A DNA stretch of 50,768 nucleotides from Yersinia thracica (GTDB lineage Bacteria; Pseudomonadota; Gammaproteobacteria; Enterobacterales; Enterobacteriaceae): NCBI RefSeq assembly GCF_902170565.1, contig NZ_CABHXX010000063.1, positions 1-50,768 on the forward strand, written 5' to 3'. Shown here one piece after another: positions 28,619 through 37,283 of this stretch (positions within the stretch are counted from its first letter, which is position 1; the number at the start of each line of letters is the position of its first letter). A program made the translations under genes and the position numbers. The notes under the pieces were generated by a model. It worked only from the letters and a program-made list of their open reading frames with translations, did no database searches and was not told the origin of the DNA.

Positions 28619-29176
28619 ATGACATGGGATATTACCCCAGATAACTCACCAATAATTCGAGATAAAACGGCACTATTGGGGTTTATTTTTTCTCTGTTAT
28701 TACTGCGAACCTATCCGGCTTATACCGTGACTAAAACCGCCAATATTACGGTTAATGCGACGTTATTACCCACCTGTATCGCGGGGACTACAGTCGGTGG
28801 CACCACCAGCTTTGGCACATTAAATTTTGGCTCAACCACCGTGCTGAACACCCCGATAGCGGTTACCGGCCAGGCCAATACTGGGGCGATTTCTGTCCAA
28901 TGCAGCAAAAACACCAGCTTTAGCGTGTTGCTTGGCCCCGGCCAAAGCGGCAGTGTCAATAGCCGTTATTTGACTGGCGGGCCGACCGGTCAGCATGTGA
29001 ATTACAACCTGTATACCAACTCAGCACATAGCCAAATTTGGGACAACACCCTGGGGGTTTCACAGGTTGCCACCGGACAACCCGTTATCCTCCCCGTTTA
29101 TGGGCTGATCCCGATACAGAGCACTCCGGCTGCCGGCATTTATACCGACACCATTCAAGTCACCGTCAATTGGTAG
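28619..29176 (+). CDS. Csu-type pilin, spore coat U domain (second, CsuA-like)
   Basis: The 185-residue SCPU protein has a hydrophobic segment near residues 20-36 acting as signal peptide, although the N-terminus before it is longer than normal. Cysteines lie in LPTCIAG and VQCSKNT; the motif QHVNYNLYTNSAHSQIW and final strand YTDTIQVTVNW match the family. The ATG lies 5 bp past the first pilin stop without a good ribosome binding site, so translation may depend on the gene before it. Probably a minor tip-proximal subunit. An upstream TTG could extend it by four residues. Confidence 0.8.
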   Translation: MTWDITPDNSPIIRDKTALLGFIFSLLLLRTYPAYTVTKTANITVNATLLPTCIAGTTVGGTTSFGTLNFGSTTVLNTPIAVTGQANTGAISVQCSKNTSFSVLLGPGQSGSVNSRYLTGGPTGQHVNYNLYTNSAHSQIWDNTLGVSQVATGQPVILPVYGLIPIQSTPAAGIYTDTIQVTVNW

Positions 29177-29188
29177 GGAGGGCGTAAT

Positions 29189-29746
29189 ATGGCACATAAC
29201 AGTTTCTACCCCACCTTAATTCAATTACTGGTTCTGAGCTTATTCGGCTTACCCGTGACCGGCAGTTATGGGGAGACTTTAACTAGCCCCTTTGCCGTTA
29301 AAGCAACGATATTACCCGGCTGTATTTTAGGCAGTGGAACGGCTGATAGCAGCAGTTTTGGCACACTGAACTTTGGCAATATCTCTTCATTATCAACGGT
29401 GATTAATATCGTCTCCAGCCAAAACGCCGGTTCAATCATGATTCAATGCAGTGGCACACCCAGCATCACTCTGGCACTTAATAGTGGGGCAAATACCACC
29501 GGCAATATTTCCGCAGGCAGGCGGTTACTCAACAGTGCCACCGGTGAATATCTGTTTTACCAAATATTCCAAAATAGCGCCCGCAGTGTTATTTGGGGCA
29601 ATGGCAGTAACGGCGGAACTGCGCAGGTTATTAACGCAAACAGCACACTGCAACAAATTATTTTATATGCGCAATTATTTGCCACCAGCACACTCCCCAC
29701 TGCGGGGAACTACACCGATACGCTATTAGTCACCGTCACTTATTAA
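29189..29746 (+). CDS. Csu-type pilin, spore coat U domain (third, CsuB-like)
   Basis: The 185-residue SCPU protein has a signal peptide (to about GSYGE), cysteines in LPGCILG and IQCSGTP, a variant core motif EYLFYQIFQNSARSVIW, and the terminal strand YTDTLLVTVTY. GAGGG is well placed ahead of the ATG, 12 bp after the previous gene. It is the most divergent of the three pilins at the conserved NYNLY position, in line with a specialised minor subunit. Confidence 0.82.
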   Translation: MAHNSFYPTLIQLLVLSLFGLPVTGSYGETLTSPFAVKATILPGCILGSGTADSSSFGTLNFGNISSLSTVINIVSSQNAGSIMIQCSGTPSITLALNSGANTTGNISAGRRLLNSATGEYLFYQIFQNSARSVIWGNGSNGGTAQVINANSTLQQIILYAQLFATSTLPTAGNYTDTLLVTVTY

Positions 29747-29792
29747 ATGGCTATTTATTTAATGTGGTTACTTTACCGACAAGGAGTTCACT

Positions 29793-30542
29793 ATGGTTAA
29801 ATTAACATCGCTCGCATCAATGGTTTTATTGGCTACAACATTTACCAACAGCGCACTTTATGCCGCTTCCTCGGTACTGATTTGGCCTATTGACCCGGTG
29901 ATAAACAATAATGAGAAAGCGACGGCGCTGTGGCTGGAAAATAAAGACAGTCAGCCGGTTTATATGCAAATCCGCGTATTAGGCTGGCAGCAAAAAGCTG
30001 GGCAGGAAGATTACAGCAATCAGTCGGCTATTATTGCCAGCCCACCCGTGGCGACTATTTTGCCGGGTAAGCGCCAGCTGATCCGCCTCATTAAAAACAC
30101 CCCGGTGCCCGCAGGCCAGGAACAAGCATTCCGAGTGTTGATTGATGAAATTCCCCGCAAAGATCCCAACGAAGACGCACCTATGCCCTCTTTGAATATG
30201 GGGCTGAAATTTCAGATGCGCTACTCCATTCCGTTATTTATCTATGGCGAGGGTCTGAAATCTGAAGATGCGAATAACCCCGCGACCTTCTTTCCGCTGA
30301 ATCTCGGCTACAAGTTCATTCAGGATAACGGTAAAACCTGGTTGGCGATCCGTAATCAAGGACAGACTCATGCCCGAATTTCTCACGTCAGTTTACAGAA
30401 TAAAAATATTAATAGCGGGCTGATGGGCTACGTGTTGCCAGGTAATGAAATGCGTTTCCAAGTTCCGCCGTCAGCAAGTGTCGGTCAATTAACAGCCTTG
30501 GTGAATAGCCACCCAAAACCTATTGTTATTCCCCATCAATAG
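29793..30542 (+). CDS. CsuC-like archaic pilus chaperone
   Basis: The 249-residue periplasmic chaperone has a signal peptide (to about ALYAAS), then PapD-like domain 1 with VLIWPIDPVI, an arginine/lysine-rich KRQLIRLIKNTPVP strand, FRVLIDEIPRKDP and MRYSIPLFIYGEG, and a second domain. The IPLFIYG motif and long F1-G1 stretch are typical of archaic chaperones and unlike the IKLFYRP motif of the other operon. It shares an operon with the three SCPU pilins and precedes the usher. AAGGAG lies ahead of the ATG. Confidence 0.85.
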   Translation: MVKLTSLASMVLLATTFTNSALYAASSVLIWPIDPVINNNEKATALWLENKDSQPVYMQIRVLGWQQKAGQEDYSNQSAIIASPPVATILPGKRQLIRLIKNTPVPAGQEQAFRVLIDEIPRKDPNEDAPMPSLNMGLKFQMRYSIPLFIYGEGLKSEDANNPATFFPLNLGYKFIQDNGKTWLAIRNQGQTHARISHVSLQNKNINSGLMGYVLPGNEMRFQVPPSASVGQLTALVNSHPKPIVIPHQ

Positions 30543-30633
30543 ACTATCCAGGTGAAGAGTCTTTTATTTATTAATTAATGCAGGGTTAATGCATTGATAA
30601 ACAGGAATAACTGTAAACACGTTAGGGTTTGGC

Positions 30634-33075
30634 ATGATTATCAAATTCAGGCTGTCGCCATTTTTGACATTGATGTATGCCTCAATGATATCTCCTGTAT
30701 TTATACCACTAACGGTATTGGGGGATGATTTGCCTCCCCCGCCATCTGCTGCGGTGATGCCTGACACGACCTTATATCTTGAACTGGTGGTTAATGGCCG
30801 CAACTTCGGCGAAGCTGTGCCGGTGATATACCGTGGCGGGCATTATTATCTGACGTCCGAACAACTAAAAGCCGTCGGTTTCCCCTCATCCGTAGCGAAT
30901 ACGCCCGAAGTTGCCATTGATACTATGGATAAAGTGCATGTCACCTACCAAGGTGATAGCCAAAAATTACTCATTGATATTCCTAGTGAATGGTTACCGC
31001 AGCAGCGGGTCAATACTGCCGCTACAGAGGACTATAATCTGGCTCAAAGCAGCCTTGGGCTGCTCTTTAACTATGATGTCTATGCCAGTCAGGGAGATAA
31101 TAGTGGCCACCCCAGTCATGTTTCGGCCTGGACGGAACAGCGCCTATTCGACCACTTCGGTTTGTTCAGTAACACCGGGGTTTATCGCACTAGTTTGACG
31201 GATACCGATAATATCACCGTCGAAAAAGGGTATGTCCGATACGATACTCAGTGGCGATTAAATGATGAAAATCATATACTCAGCTACACGGCGGGCGACC
31301 TGATAACTAACTCACTAACCTGGAGCAGTTCAGTCCGCTTGGGTGGGTTTCAAATATCACGCAACTTTGCCATCCGCCCGGACTTAGTCACTTACCCGCT
31401 GCCCCAGTTTGCAGGTCAGGCCGCTATCCCCAGTACCGTTGACCTCTATATTGATAACTTTAGAACCCAATCGGCAATGGTTAACCCCGGCCCTTTTGTT
31501 ATTGATAATGGACCCAGAATCAATGGCGCCGGGCAAGCCACCGTGGTCACCACGGATGCATTAGGCCGCCAGGTCAGCACCTCAATCCCTTTCTATGTCG
31601 CCAGTAATCTGCTCAAACCCGGTTTATGGGACTTCAGTATTTCAAGCGGCATGCTACGCCAAAACTATGGTATTCGTTCTGCTGATTATGGTTCCCCGGT
31701 TGCCAGCGGCGTGCTTCGTTATGGCACCACCCCTTGGCTGACACTTGAGGGCCGGGCAGATATTGCCAAACAATTGAATGTCGCCGGAAGTGGCGTCAGC
31801 TTACGGGTCGGGAATTATGGCGTTTTGAATGGTTCCTACAGTATCAGTCAAGCCGGTGATGACGTGCTAGGCAGTGGCATTGCCCCCACAGAAACAAATG
31901 TCGATTTCCCGGCCTCCACCTCAACTCTGCGCTATGGCGGGCGCGGTGATCAATACGCACTCGGTTACAGCTATAGCAATGCATTTTTCAGTTTGAATGC
32001 GCAACGTATTACTCGCAGTGAAAATTACGGTGACCTGGCAAATTATAAAAGTGAATACCGGCCCAGTCGCCGTACAGACCAAATCACCGGCAGCCTCGGG
32101 CTGGGTGCCTATGGTTCTATCGGCTCCGGTTACTTTGATGTCCGGGATGCATTAGGAGAGCGAACCCGCCTGGTCAACCTCAGTTACAGCACCACTGTCG
32201 TGGGTAATACCAGCTTTTATTTTTCGGTCAACCGAGAGCTGGGCAGCAAAGGTTATAACGCACAAATGGTGTTCAGCATCCCTCTGGGGGATTGGGGGGC
32301 GGGCAGCATCAGCAGTGTGCGCGACACCAATAACGCCTGGAGCCAACGTGTCAATTATAGCCGTGCAACCCCAACGAATGGCGGGTTTGGCTGGAATTTG
32401 GCTTATGCCAATGGCGCCGGTGAAAGCAGCAGTTATCAGCAAGCCGACCTCATCTGGCGAACCCGCGTGATGGAGAGTCGGGTTGGCGTGTATGGCAATG
32501 CCAGCGATTATCGTAGCTGGGGAGAAATCAGCGGATCACTGGTCATGATGAATCATGGAGTCTATGCCAGTAATACTATTAATGATGCTTTTGCGCTGGT
32601 ATCAACCCACGGCTTTGGCAAAATTCCGGTAAGTTATGAAAATCAATTAATAGGCATCACCAACGACGACGGTTATTTACTCATTCCGAATGTCACCTCT
32701 TATTATCAGGCAAAATTCCAGATAGACCCAATGAGCCTACCGGCGGATGTTTCCATGCCGGAAGTTGAACGCCGCCTGGCTATTAGCGAACGTAGCGGTT
32801 ATTTAGTCGATTTCCCACTGGAACAAATTACTGCCGCGACGCTGCATGTTACTGATAAATCTGGCAAAGATTTACCCAAAGGCAGCCCGATATTTACCCT
32901 CGATACCCAACCCGTCAGCTATGTCGGCTGGGATGGCATTGCTTATATTGAACAAACTAAACCCCATAATAAACTGAAAATAATCCGAGCGGATAATGGT
33001 GCCCAGTGTTATGTGCAATTCACACTGAAAAACAGTGTAGGAATACAGAATATCGGCACTCTGATATGCCAATAA
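30634..33075 (+). CDS. CsuD-like archaic pilus usher
   Basis: The 813-residue outer-membrane usher has an N-terminal signal-like segment (to about VLGDDLPPPP), a chaperone-binding domain with LYLELVVNGRNFGEAVPV, and a beta-barrel with the repeated FSLNAQRI- and RTRVMES-type strands. The C-terminal domains end in YVQFTLKNSVGIQNIGTLICQ (split across the end region). Typical of family FimD/CsuD in length. It is followed by a striking tandem repeat before the tip gene. No interruption is seen. Confidence 0.87.
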   Translation: MIIKFRLSPFLTLMYASMISPVFIPLTVLGDDLPPPPSAAVMPDTTLYLELVVNGRNFGEAVPVIYRGGHYYLTSEQLKAVGFPSSVANTPEVAIDTMDKVHVTYQGDSQKLLIDIPSEWLPQQRVNTAATEDYNLAQSSLGLLFNYDVYASQGDNSGHPSHVSAWTEQRLFDHFGLFSNTGVYRTSLTDTDNITVEKGYVRYDTQWRLNDENHILSYTAGDLITNSLTWSSSVRLGGFQISRNFAIRPDLVTYPLPQFAGQAAIPSTVDLYIDNFRTQSAMVNPGPFVIDNGPRINGAGQATVVTTDALGRQVSTSIPFYVASNLLKPGLWDFSISSGMLRQNYGIRSADYGSPVASGVLRYGTTPWLTLEGRADIAKQLNVAGSGVSLRVGNYGVLNGSYSISQAGDDVLGSGIAPTETNVDFPASTSTLRYGGRGDQYALGYSYSNAFFSLNAQRITRSENYGDLANYKSEYRPSRRTDQITGSLGLGAYGSIGSGYFDVRDALGERTRLVNLSYSTTVVGNTSFYFSVNRELGSKGYNAQMVFSIPLGDWGAGSISSVRDTNNAWSQRVNYSRATPTNGGFGWNLAYANGAGESSSYQQADLIWRTRVMESRVGVYGNASDYRSWGEISGSLVMMNHGVYASNTINDAFALVSTHGFGKIPVSYENQLIGITNDDGYLLIPNVTSYYQAKFQIDPMSLPADVSMPEVERRLAISERSGYLVDFPLEQITAATLHVTDKSGKDLPKGSPIFTLDTQPVSYVGWDGIAYIEQTKPHNKLKIIRADNGAQCYVQFTLKNSVGIQNIGTLICQ

Positions 33076-33092
33076 ACAAAAGCTATCTATCA

Positions 33093-33132
33093 ATAGACAA
33101 ATAGACAAATAGACAAATAGACAAATAGACAA
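33093..33132 (+). repeat. Five perfect copies of the 8-bp unit ATAGACAA
   Basis: The units at 33093, 33101, 33109, 33117 and 33125 are identical, and a partial ATAG follows two bases further on. The tract starts 18 bp past the usher stop and ends 25 bp before the tip-adhesin ATG. Eight is not a multiple of three, and the tract length would be prone to slipped-strand change. Confidence 0.95.
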
Positions 33133-33157
33133 AAATAGCGGAAATAACGGAGAACAT

Positions 33158-34162
33158 ATGACCCAAAAGAACATCAGAGCAGATTATGCTAGCAACCTCT
33201 CCGGTATTATCGCGTTGCTGATATTACTGATAGGGTTTATGGTTCCCTCCGCTCACGCTGACTCCTGCTCCTTTTCACCCGGCGCTGTGACCTTGCCACC
33301 AAGTTCATCGGTTGCGGCCAATACCACCGCAGTCAATGCTCAGGGCAATACTGCGATGTCTTGTTCCGGCCTGGGGGTCAGTTTATTATCCTCCTATTCA
33401 TTGTCAGCCAAAATAACCAGTACTACTAATAATCTTAACCTTAAAAACGCGGCCGGAGACCTAATTCCTTATTCGATTTATCGCAATGGATCTTTTAGCC
33501 CAGCGCTGGGTCTCAATGGTGTGCTGGATTACAGTAGCGCTAATCTACTGGTGGTCGGTTTAACAGGGATCACCGCAAATCTCCCTATCTATATCCGAAC
33601 CGGAACCAATGGCGCAATTAACGTCAATATCAGTGCCGGGACTTATACCGACGTCATTAATCTGGCCTGGACTTACAATATTTGCAAAGTGGCTGCGTTA
33701 GGTGCCTGTATTGGTGGCTATTGGTCGGGTAATGGTACAGGGGTCGATATTTCCACCGTCACCGTCACCTTGGTGGTCAGCAAAGATTGTGCGATTAATA
33801 GCTCCCCTGATGTCAATTTCGGTGGTTTTGCTTTAGTGGGCCAATTCAACCCCGTCAGCCAAAATATCACTCTCACCTGCACCAAAGGCTCGACCTTTAA
33901 TACTTATGTCACTGCTGGGGATAACCCCGTGACCAACTGGCGGCAAATGAAACTGAACTCCACGACCGTCACTGACTATTTACAATATCAGCTTTACCAA
34001 GGCACGTCTGGCACCACACTATGGAATGCAACCTCAATGCAACCCGGCTCAGGGACGGGTGCTGCGCAACTTGTTCCTTATCACGCCGTTATTAACGCCA
34101 ATCAGAATCAACGAACTCCAGGCGACTATCAGGACAATGTCAGTCTGGTACTTGTGTATTAA
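33158..34162 (+). CDS. CsuE-like two-domain pilus tip adhesin
   Basis: The 334-residue secreted protein has a signal segment (about 15-35, ending VPSAHAD) and two tandem SCPU domains: an N-terminal one (about 36-185) opening with SCSFSPGAVTLPPSS and ending YTDVINLAWTYN, and a C-terminal one (about 205-334) with CAINSSPDVNFGGFALVG and ending DYQDNVSLVLVY. This layout matches CsuE, whose N-terminal domain binds abiotic hydrophobic surfaces in Acinetobacter. GGAG is well spaced ahead of the ATG. The distance to the usher gene depends on the ATAGACAA tract. No terminator stronger than the small repeat near 34180 is seen. Confidence 0.85.
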   Translation: MTQKNIRADYASNLSGIIALLILLIGFMVPSAHADSCSFSPGAVTLPPSSSVAANTTAVNAQGNTAMSCSGLGVSLLSSYSLSAKITSTTNNLNLKNAAGDLIPYSIYRNGSFSPALGLNGVLDYSSANLLVVGLTGITANLPIYIRTGTNGAINVNISAGTYTDVINLAWTYNICKVAALGACIGGYWSGNGTGVDISTVTVTLVVSKDCAINSSPDVNFGGFALVGQFNPVSQNITLTCTKGSTFNTYVTAGDNPVTNWRQMKLNSTTVTDYLQYQLYQGTSGTTLWNATSMQPGSGTGAAQLVPYHAVINANQNQRTPGDYQDNVSLVLVY

Positions 34163-34381
34163 TTGTTAATTATGAGGATATCGTATTTATCCTATATTGA
34201 CGTGGAGAGTTATGTATTTCCCTTTATTTTTCAGTGCGATAATAGTTAAGAAATAACTTAAAGATAAGAAAATTCCGAATGAGCTGTACTAAATCTGTCC
34301 CTGTTATACAATCTGCGGGCTTAAATAATAGCCGAAAGACTTCTACCTAAGGAAAGCCGCGATTAAACAGGAGTGGGCACC

Positions 34382-36091
34382 ATGACTGATTATGATAATC
34401 GGGAGAAATCAGCTGACATTACTCTGTTAAAAGAAATGAACAGCTTACGGGATATCATCGAAAATAATTCAGACTGGATCTGGGAGGTTGATGTTGCCGG
34501 CCGTTATACGTTTTCATCTGCAAAATCTATCGAGCTGCTCGGCCGTCTCCCGCATGAAGTGATTGGTAAAACCCCATTTGATTTTATGTCCGAAGATGAA
34601 GCTAATCGGGTAGGTACGATATTTGACAAGATCGCGGCTGCGCGCATTCCTTTTGCGGGTATACAAAATCGTAGTATCCGCGCAGATGGCAGCGAAGTAT
34701 TAGTAGAAAGCAGCGGTATCCCGCTTTTTAACAATCATGGGGAATTCAAAGGTTATCGGGGAATAGACCGTAATCTGAGCAATTTACCTTATGATGCCAA
34801 TAAACGCCTTTTTGAGTTGGAATCGATTTATTCCAGTGCCCCAGCGGGGCTGTGTTTTATCGATACAACCTTATGTTACCTGACAGTCAATGACTATCTT
34901 GCTGAATCATTGGGTAAAAAAACCGTAGATGTTAATGGCCGTAAAGTGGCAGATTTCTTGCCCAGCATCATCCCTATTCTGCAAAGTGCCCTACTAAAAG
35001 CCTATTGTAACGATAGCATCCCAGATGCTGAGTTTCAGATGCCGGATAAACAACGGGTGTTTTTCATGCGCATCAATGCCGCCAGATATCCGAATGGTCA
35101 GGTCAGTGGCCTGTCTGTCGCGATGATAGATATCTCTGCGCTGAAAAAGATGGAAGAAAAGCTGCGCAGCAGTAAACAACATTATCGCAATATGGTGGAA
35201 CTGAACCCACAGATCCCCTGGACGGCCTCGCCAGACGGCATGATCACCAATATCAGCTCTCGCTTTGAAAAAATCACGGGGTTAACCCGCGAAGAAGCAC
35301 TGGCAGACAGATGGCTGCGCACTATCCATGTGGATGACCGCCACCCCACATTGATAAGTTGGGAGCATTCTCTGCAAACACAGGAACCACTCGACGTCGA
35401 AATACGTTTTTGTCATGTGGAAAAAGGCTGGAACTGGATGCGTATCCGCGCCGTCCCCAGCATTGATGATCAGGGTAATGTGGAATGTTGGTACGGCACC
35501 GCGGAAGATATTCATGAACGCAAGTTACTGGAACTTAAGCTGATTAAGGCTAACCGGCGGCTGGAAATTCAAGCCAGAACTGACTCACTAACCAAATTAC
35601 CTAATCGCCGAGAGTTCAAGAAAGTATTGGCCCATGAATTTATGCGGGCAAGGCGCTCAAACTCGCCATTGGCCGTTTTAATGATTGATATAGATTATTT
35701 TAAGAATTTCAATGATTGCTACGGCCATATTTCTGGCGATGCCTGTCTGCGGCTGGTCGCCAGAGCATTGCGCAAATCATTGAAACGCAGCACCGATATT
35801 GTCGCCCGTTATGGCGGAGAGGAATTCGCTGCTATCTTGCCAGACACAGACCAAAAAGGGGCCAGTTTAGTGGCGGAGCATATTCTGCAATCTATCCGGG
35901 CGATGGGTATCAAACACGGCGAAAGCAAATTCCGCAAAGTTACCATCAGCTTGGGTGTCACCGTCTATCAATCTCAACTGCACAGCAATATTACTGATCA
36001 GGCTGATTTGGTGCAGACTGCTGACCAGGCGCTTTATTATTCTAAAAAGAATGGTCGTAATCAGTTTAATTTGGCCGAGCTTCCCTGCTAG
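34382..36091 (+). CDS. Diguanylate cyclase with three PAS domains
   Basis: The 569-residue predicted cytoplasmic protein (no membrane helices) makes cyclic di-GMP. PAS domains lie at about 15-135 (SDWIWEVDVAGRYTF), 145-255 (less conserved) and 265-385 (IPWTASPDGMITNIS plus a PAC tail WYGTAEDIHERKLLE). The GGDEF domain (about 400-560) has TDSLTKLPNRREF, the active loop GGEEF at about 478, and an intact inhibitory site RSTD nine residues before it. I chose the ATG at 34382 because AGGAG lies eight bases ahead; a GTG nine bases earlier is possible. It is placed right after the pilus operon with its own 220-bp leader, so it may couple a sensed signal to pilus-dependent biofilm. Confidence 0.92.
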   Translation: MTDYDNREKSADITLLKEMNSLRDIIENNSDWIWEVDVAGRYTFSSAKSIELLGRLPHEVIGKTPFDFMSEDEANRVGTIFDKIAAARIPFAGIQNRSIRADGSEVLVESSGIPLFNNHGEFKGYRGIDRNLSNLPYDANKRLFELESIYSSAPAGLCFIDTTLCYLTVNDYLAESLGKKTVDVNGRKVADFLPSIIPILQSALLKAYCNDSIPDAEFQMPDKQRVFFMRINAARYPNGQVSGLSVAMIDISALKKMEEKLRSSKQHYRNMVELNPQIPWTASPDGMITNISSRFEKITGLTREEALADRWLRTIHVDDRHPTLISWEHSLQTQEPLDVEIRFCHVEKGWNWMRIRAVPSIDDQGNVECWYGTAEDIHERKLLELKLIKANRRLEIQARTDSLTKLPNRREFKKVLAHEFMRARRSNSPLAVLMIDIDYFKNFNDCYGHISGDACLRLVARALRKSLKRSTDIVARYGGEEFAAILPDTDQKGASLVAEHILQSIRAMGIKHGESKFRKVTISLGVTVYQSQLHSNITDQADLVQTADQALYYSKKNGRNQFNLAELPC

Positions 36092-36111
36092 CGGCTAGCG
36101 GCATTTTTTTC

Positions 36112-36136
36112 GCGCCACATTCTGGCGCTTTTTTTT
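36112..36136 (+). terminator. Terminator after the diguanylate cyclase gene
   Basis: GCGCCA (36112-36117) pairs with TGGCGC (36123-36128) around 5 nt, followed by eight T. It lies about 20 bp past the stop codon. Confidence 0.85.
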
Positions 36137-36206
36137 AGCTCGGCTATTCTCAATAAGGCGGCCAATCTGGTCATACCTCATACCACTCGGTAAAGAAGGA
36201 GTCTTT

Positions 36207-36449
36207 ATGGGAAAAACCGTGGTAAAAATCAGAAGTTTCGAAGTGGATGACGCAGTATTATCCGCACCATTGGAGAAAGGTGAAAACACACTCAGTATCC
36301 CGTGCAAATCAGATCCTGAATTGTGTATGCAGCTAGATGGATGGGATGAAAATACCAGTATTCCTGCAACATTAGACGGTAAAGATAAGCTGCTCTACAA
36401 AAAACATTATGACCAACATCAAGACGCCTGGGTGATGAAGGTCACTTGA
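36207..36449 (+). CDS. yebV: YebV-family small protein (DUF1480)
   Basis: The 80-residue soluble protein closely follows E. coli YebV (78 residues): TVVKIRSFEVDDAVL, then LSIPCKSDPELCMQLDGWD with two conserved cysteines, and YKKHYDQHQDAWVMKV at the end. Function is unknown. AAGGAG is well spaced ahead of the ATG. In E. coli it lies near yebT and rsmF; here about 11 kb of accessory genes separate it from letB. Confidence 0.9.
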   Translation: MGKTVVKIRSFEVDDAVLSAPLEKGENTLSIPCKSDPELCMQLDGWDENTSIPATLDGKDKLLYKKHYDQHQDAWVMKVT

Positions 36450-36504
36450 TGATTCAAAGATCCGTCACCCATAGCTAAAATTTATGAGTGGCGGTTTCTT
36501 CATT

Positions 36505-36536
36505 TTACATTCGATAAAACCGTTACATTCGATAAA
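36505..36536. repeat. 14-bp direct repeat TTACATTCGATAAA
   Basis: Two perfect copies (36505-36518 and 36523-36536) are separated by ACCG, between yebV and the convergent ASCH gene. Function unknown. Confidence 0.8.
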
Positions 36537-36582
36537 GCCCGCGGCTAAAAAGCGCTTGCTGCTTGCATCACAATTTCTGCTA

Positions 36583-36972
36583 TCAGAATGTTTCCAACAG
36601 TTTGAATTGCATACAAATCAGCATCATATCTGGGGAAAATAGTTCGTACTCTGCAAAAAACCGCTGATGCTCTTTACGCCAATAAGCCAAAGAACGATCG
36701 CCCTCGCCTTCAGCAAAAGCATGCGCTTCATCAACCTGATCAAAGGTTTTCAACTCAACATCCGTCAGCTCGACGGCACAAACCGGTTCATTACGGCCAT
36801 TGACCACAACAAAAACATCACCCGCCTGCGGGACACCTTCTTCATCCAATGCAGCACAAGTTGCTGTTTTAGTGCCATTGAGGACTAATGCCAATAAATC
36901 ATCAGCGACTTGTTCAGTATCACCAAAAGCCCAACGTTCGGCGTTTTCATATTTTTGTGGAATTGCAGCCAT
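36583..36972 (-). CDS. ASCH-domain protein
   Basis: The 129-residue soluble protein has the ASCH fold signature: ERWAFGDTEQVADDLLALVLNG, then GTKTATC, EEGVPQAGDVFVVVNGR, and a C-terminal half with EGEGDRSLAYWRKEHQRFF. ASCH proteins are thought to bind RNA or modified nucleosides; the exact role of this one is unknown. The ATG at 36972 gives the normal family N-terminus, while an extension to 37014 has no support. It is a stand-alone gene convergent with yebV. Confidence 0.82.
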   Translation of the reverse strand: MAAIPQKYENAERWAFGDTEQVADDLLALVLNGTKTATCAALDEEGVPQAGDVFVVVNGRNEPVCAVELTDVELKTFDQVDEAHAFAEGEGDRSLAYWRKEHQRFFAEYELFSPDMMLICMQFKLLETF

Positions 36973-37164
36973 AGTTTCATTATTCCTATTCGTAATATTA
37001 TTGATGCAGCGCATATTATACTTTAACGCTATAAACTCACTCTCGCATCAACATAAATTTTCGCTACTATACCTAAATTGCGGTAAAAAAATAAATCCCG
37101 CGAAGCAATTTCAAATCAAACAATTTCAAGTCAAACAAATCTATTGAGGTAAAAATAAAGGCCT

Positions 37165-37272
37165 ATGGTGACCAAACGCTTGCATACAAAACATTGGAAA
37201 ATGTTTTTGGTATTACTTTGCATCTGTGGCGCATTAATGCTGCTGCGGTGGGCGTCTATGATTTTTGGCTGA
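37165..37272 (+). CDS. yniD: YniD-like small membrane protein
   Basis: The 35-residue peptide MVTKRLHTKHWKM then FLVLLCICGALMLLRWASM and IFG has a basic N-terminus and one hydrophobic helix. From memory it matches the E. coli small membrane protein YniD in length and pattern (KHWKM, ICGA, LLRWA). AAGG lies three bases ahead of the ATG or six ahead of the next codon, a GTG, which could be the real start. Function unknown. It is too short for standard gene finders. Confidence 0.7.
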   Translation: MVTKRLHTKHWKMFLVLLCICGALMLLRWASMIFG

Positions 37273-37283
37273 TTGAGCCGCCA

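Noticed and set aside
33071-33140. The ATAGACAA tract as a CRISPR array
   Set aside because: The units are 8 bp and contiguous with no spacers, so it is a simple tandem repeat.
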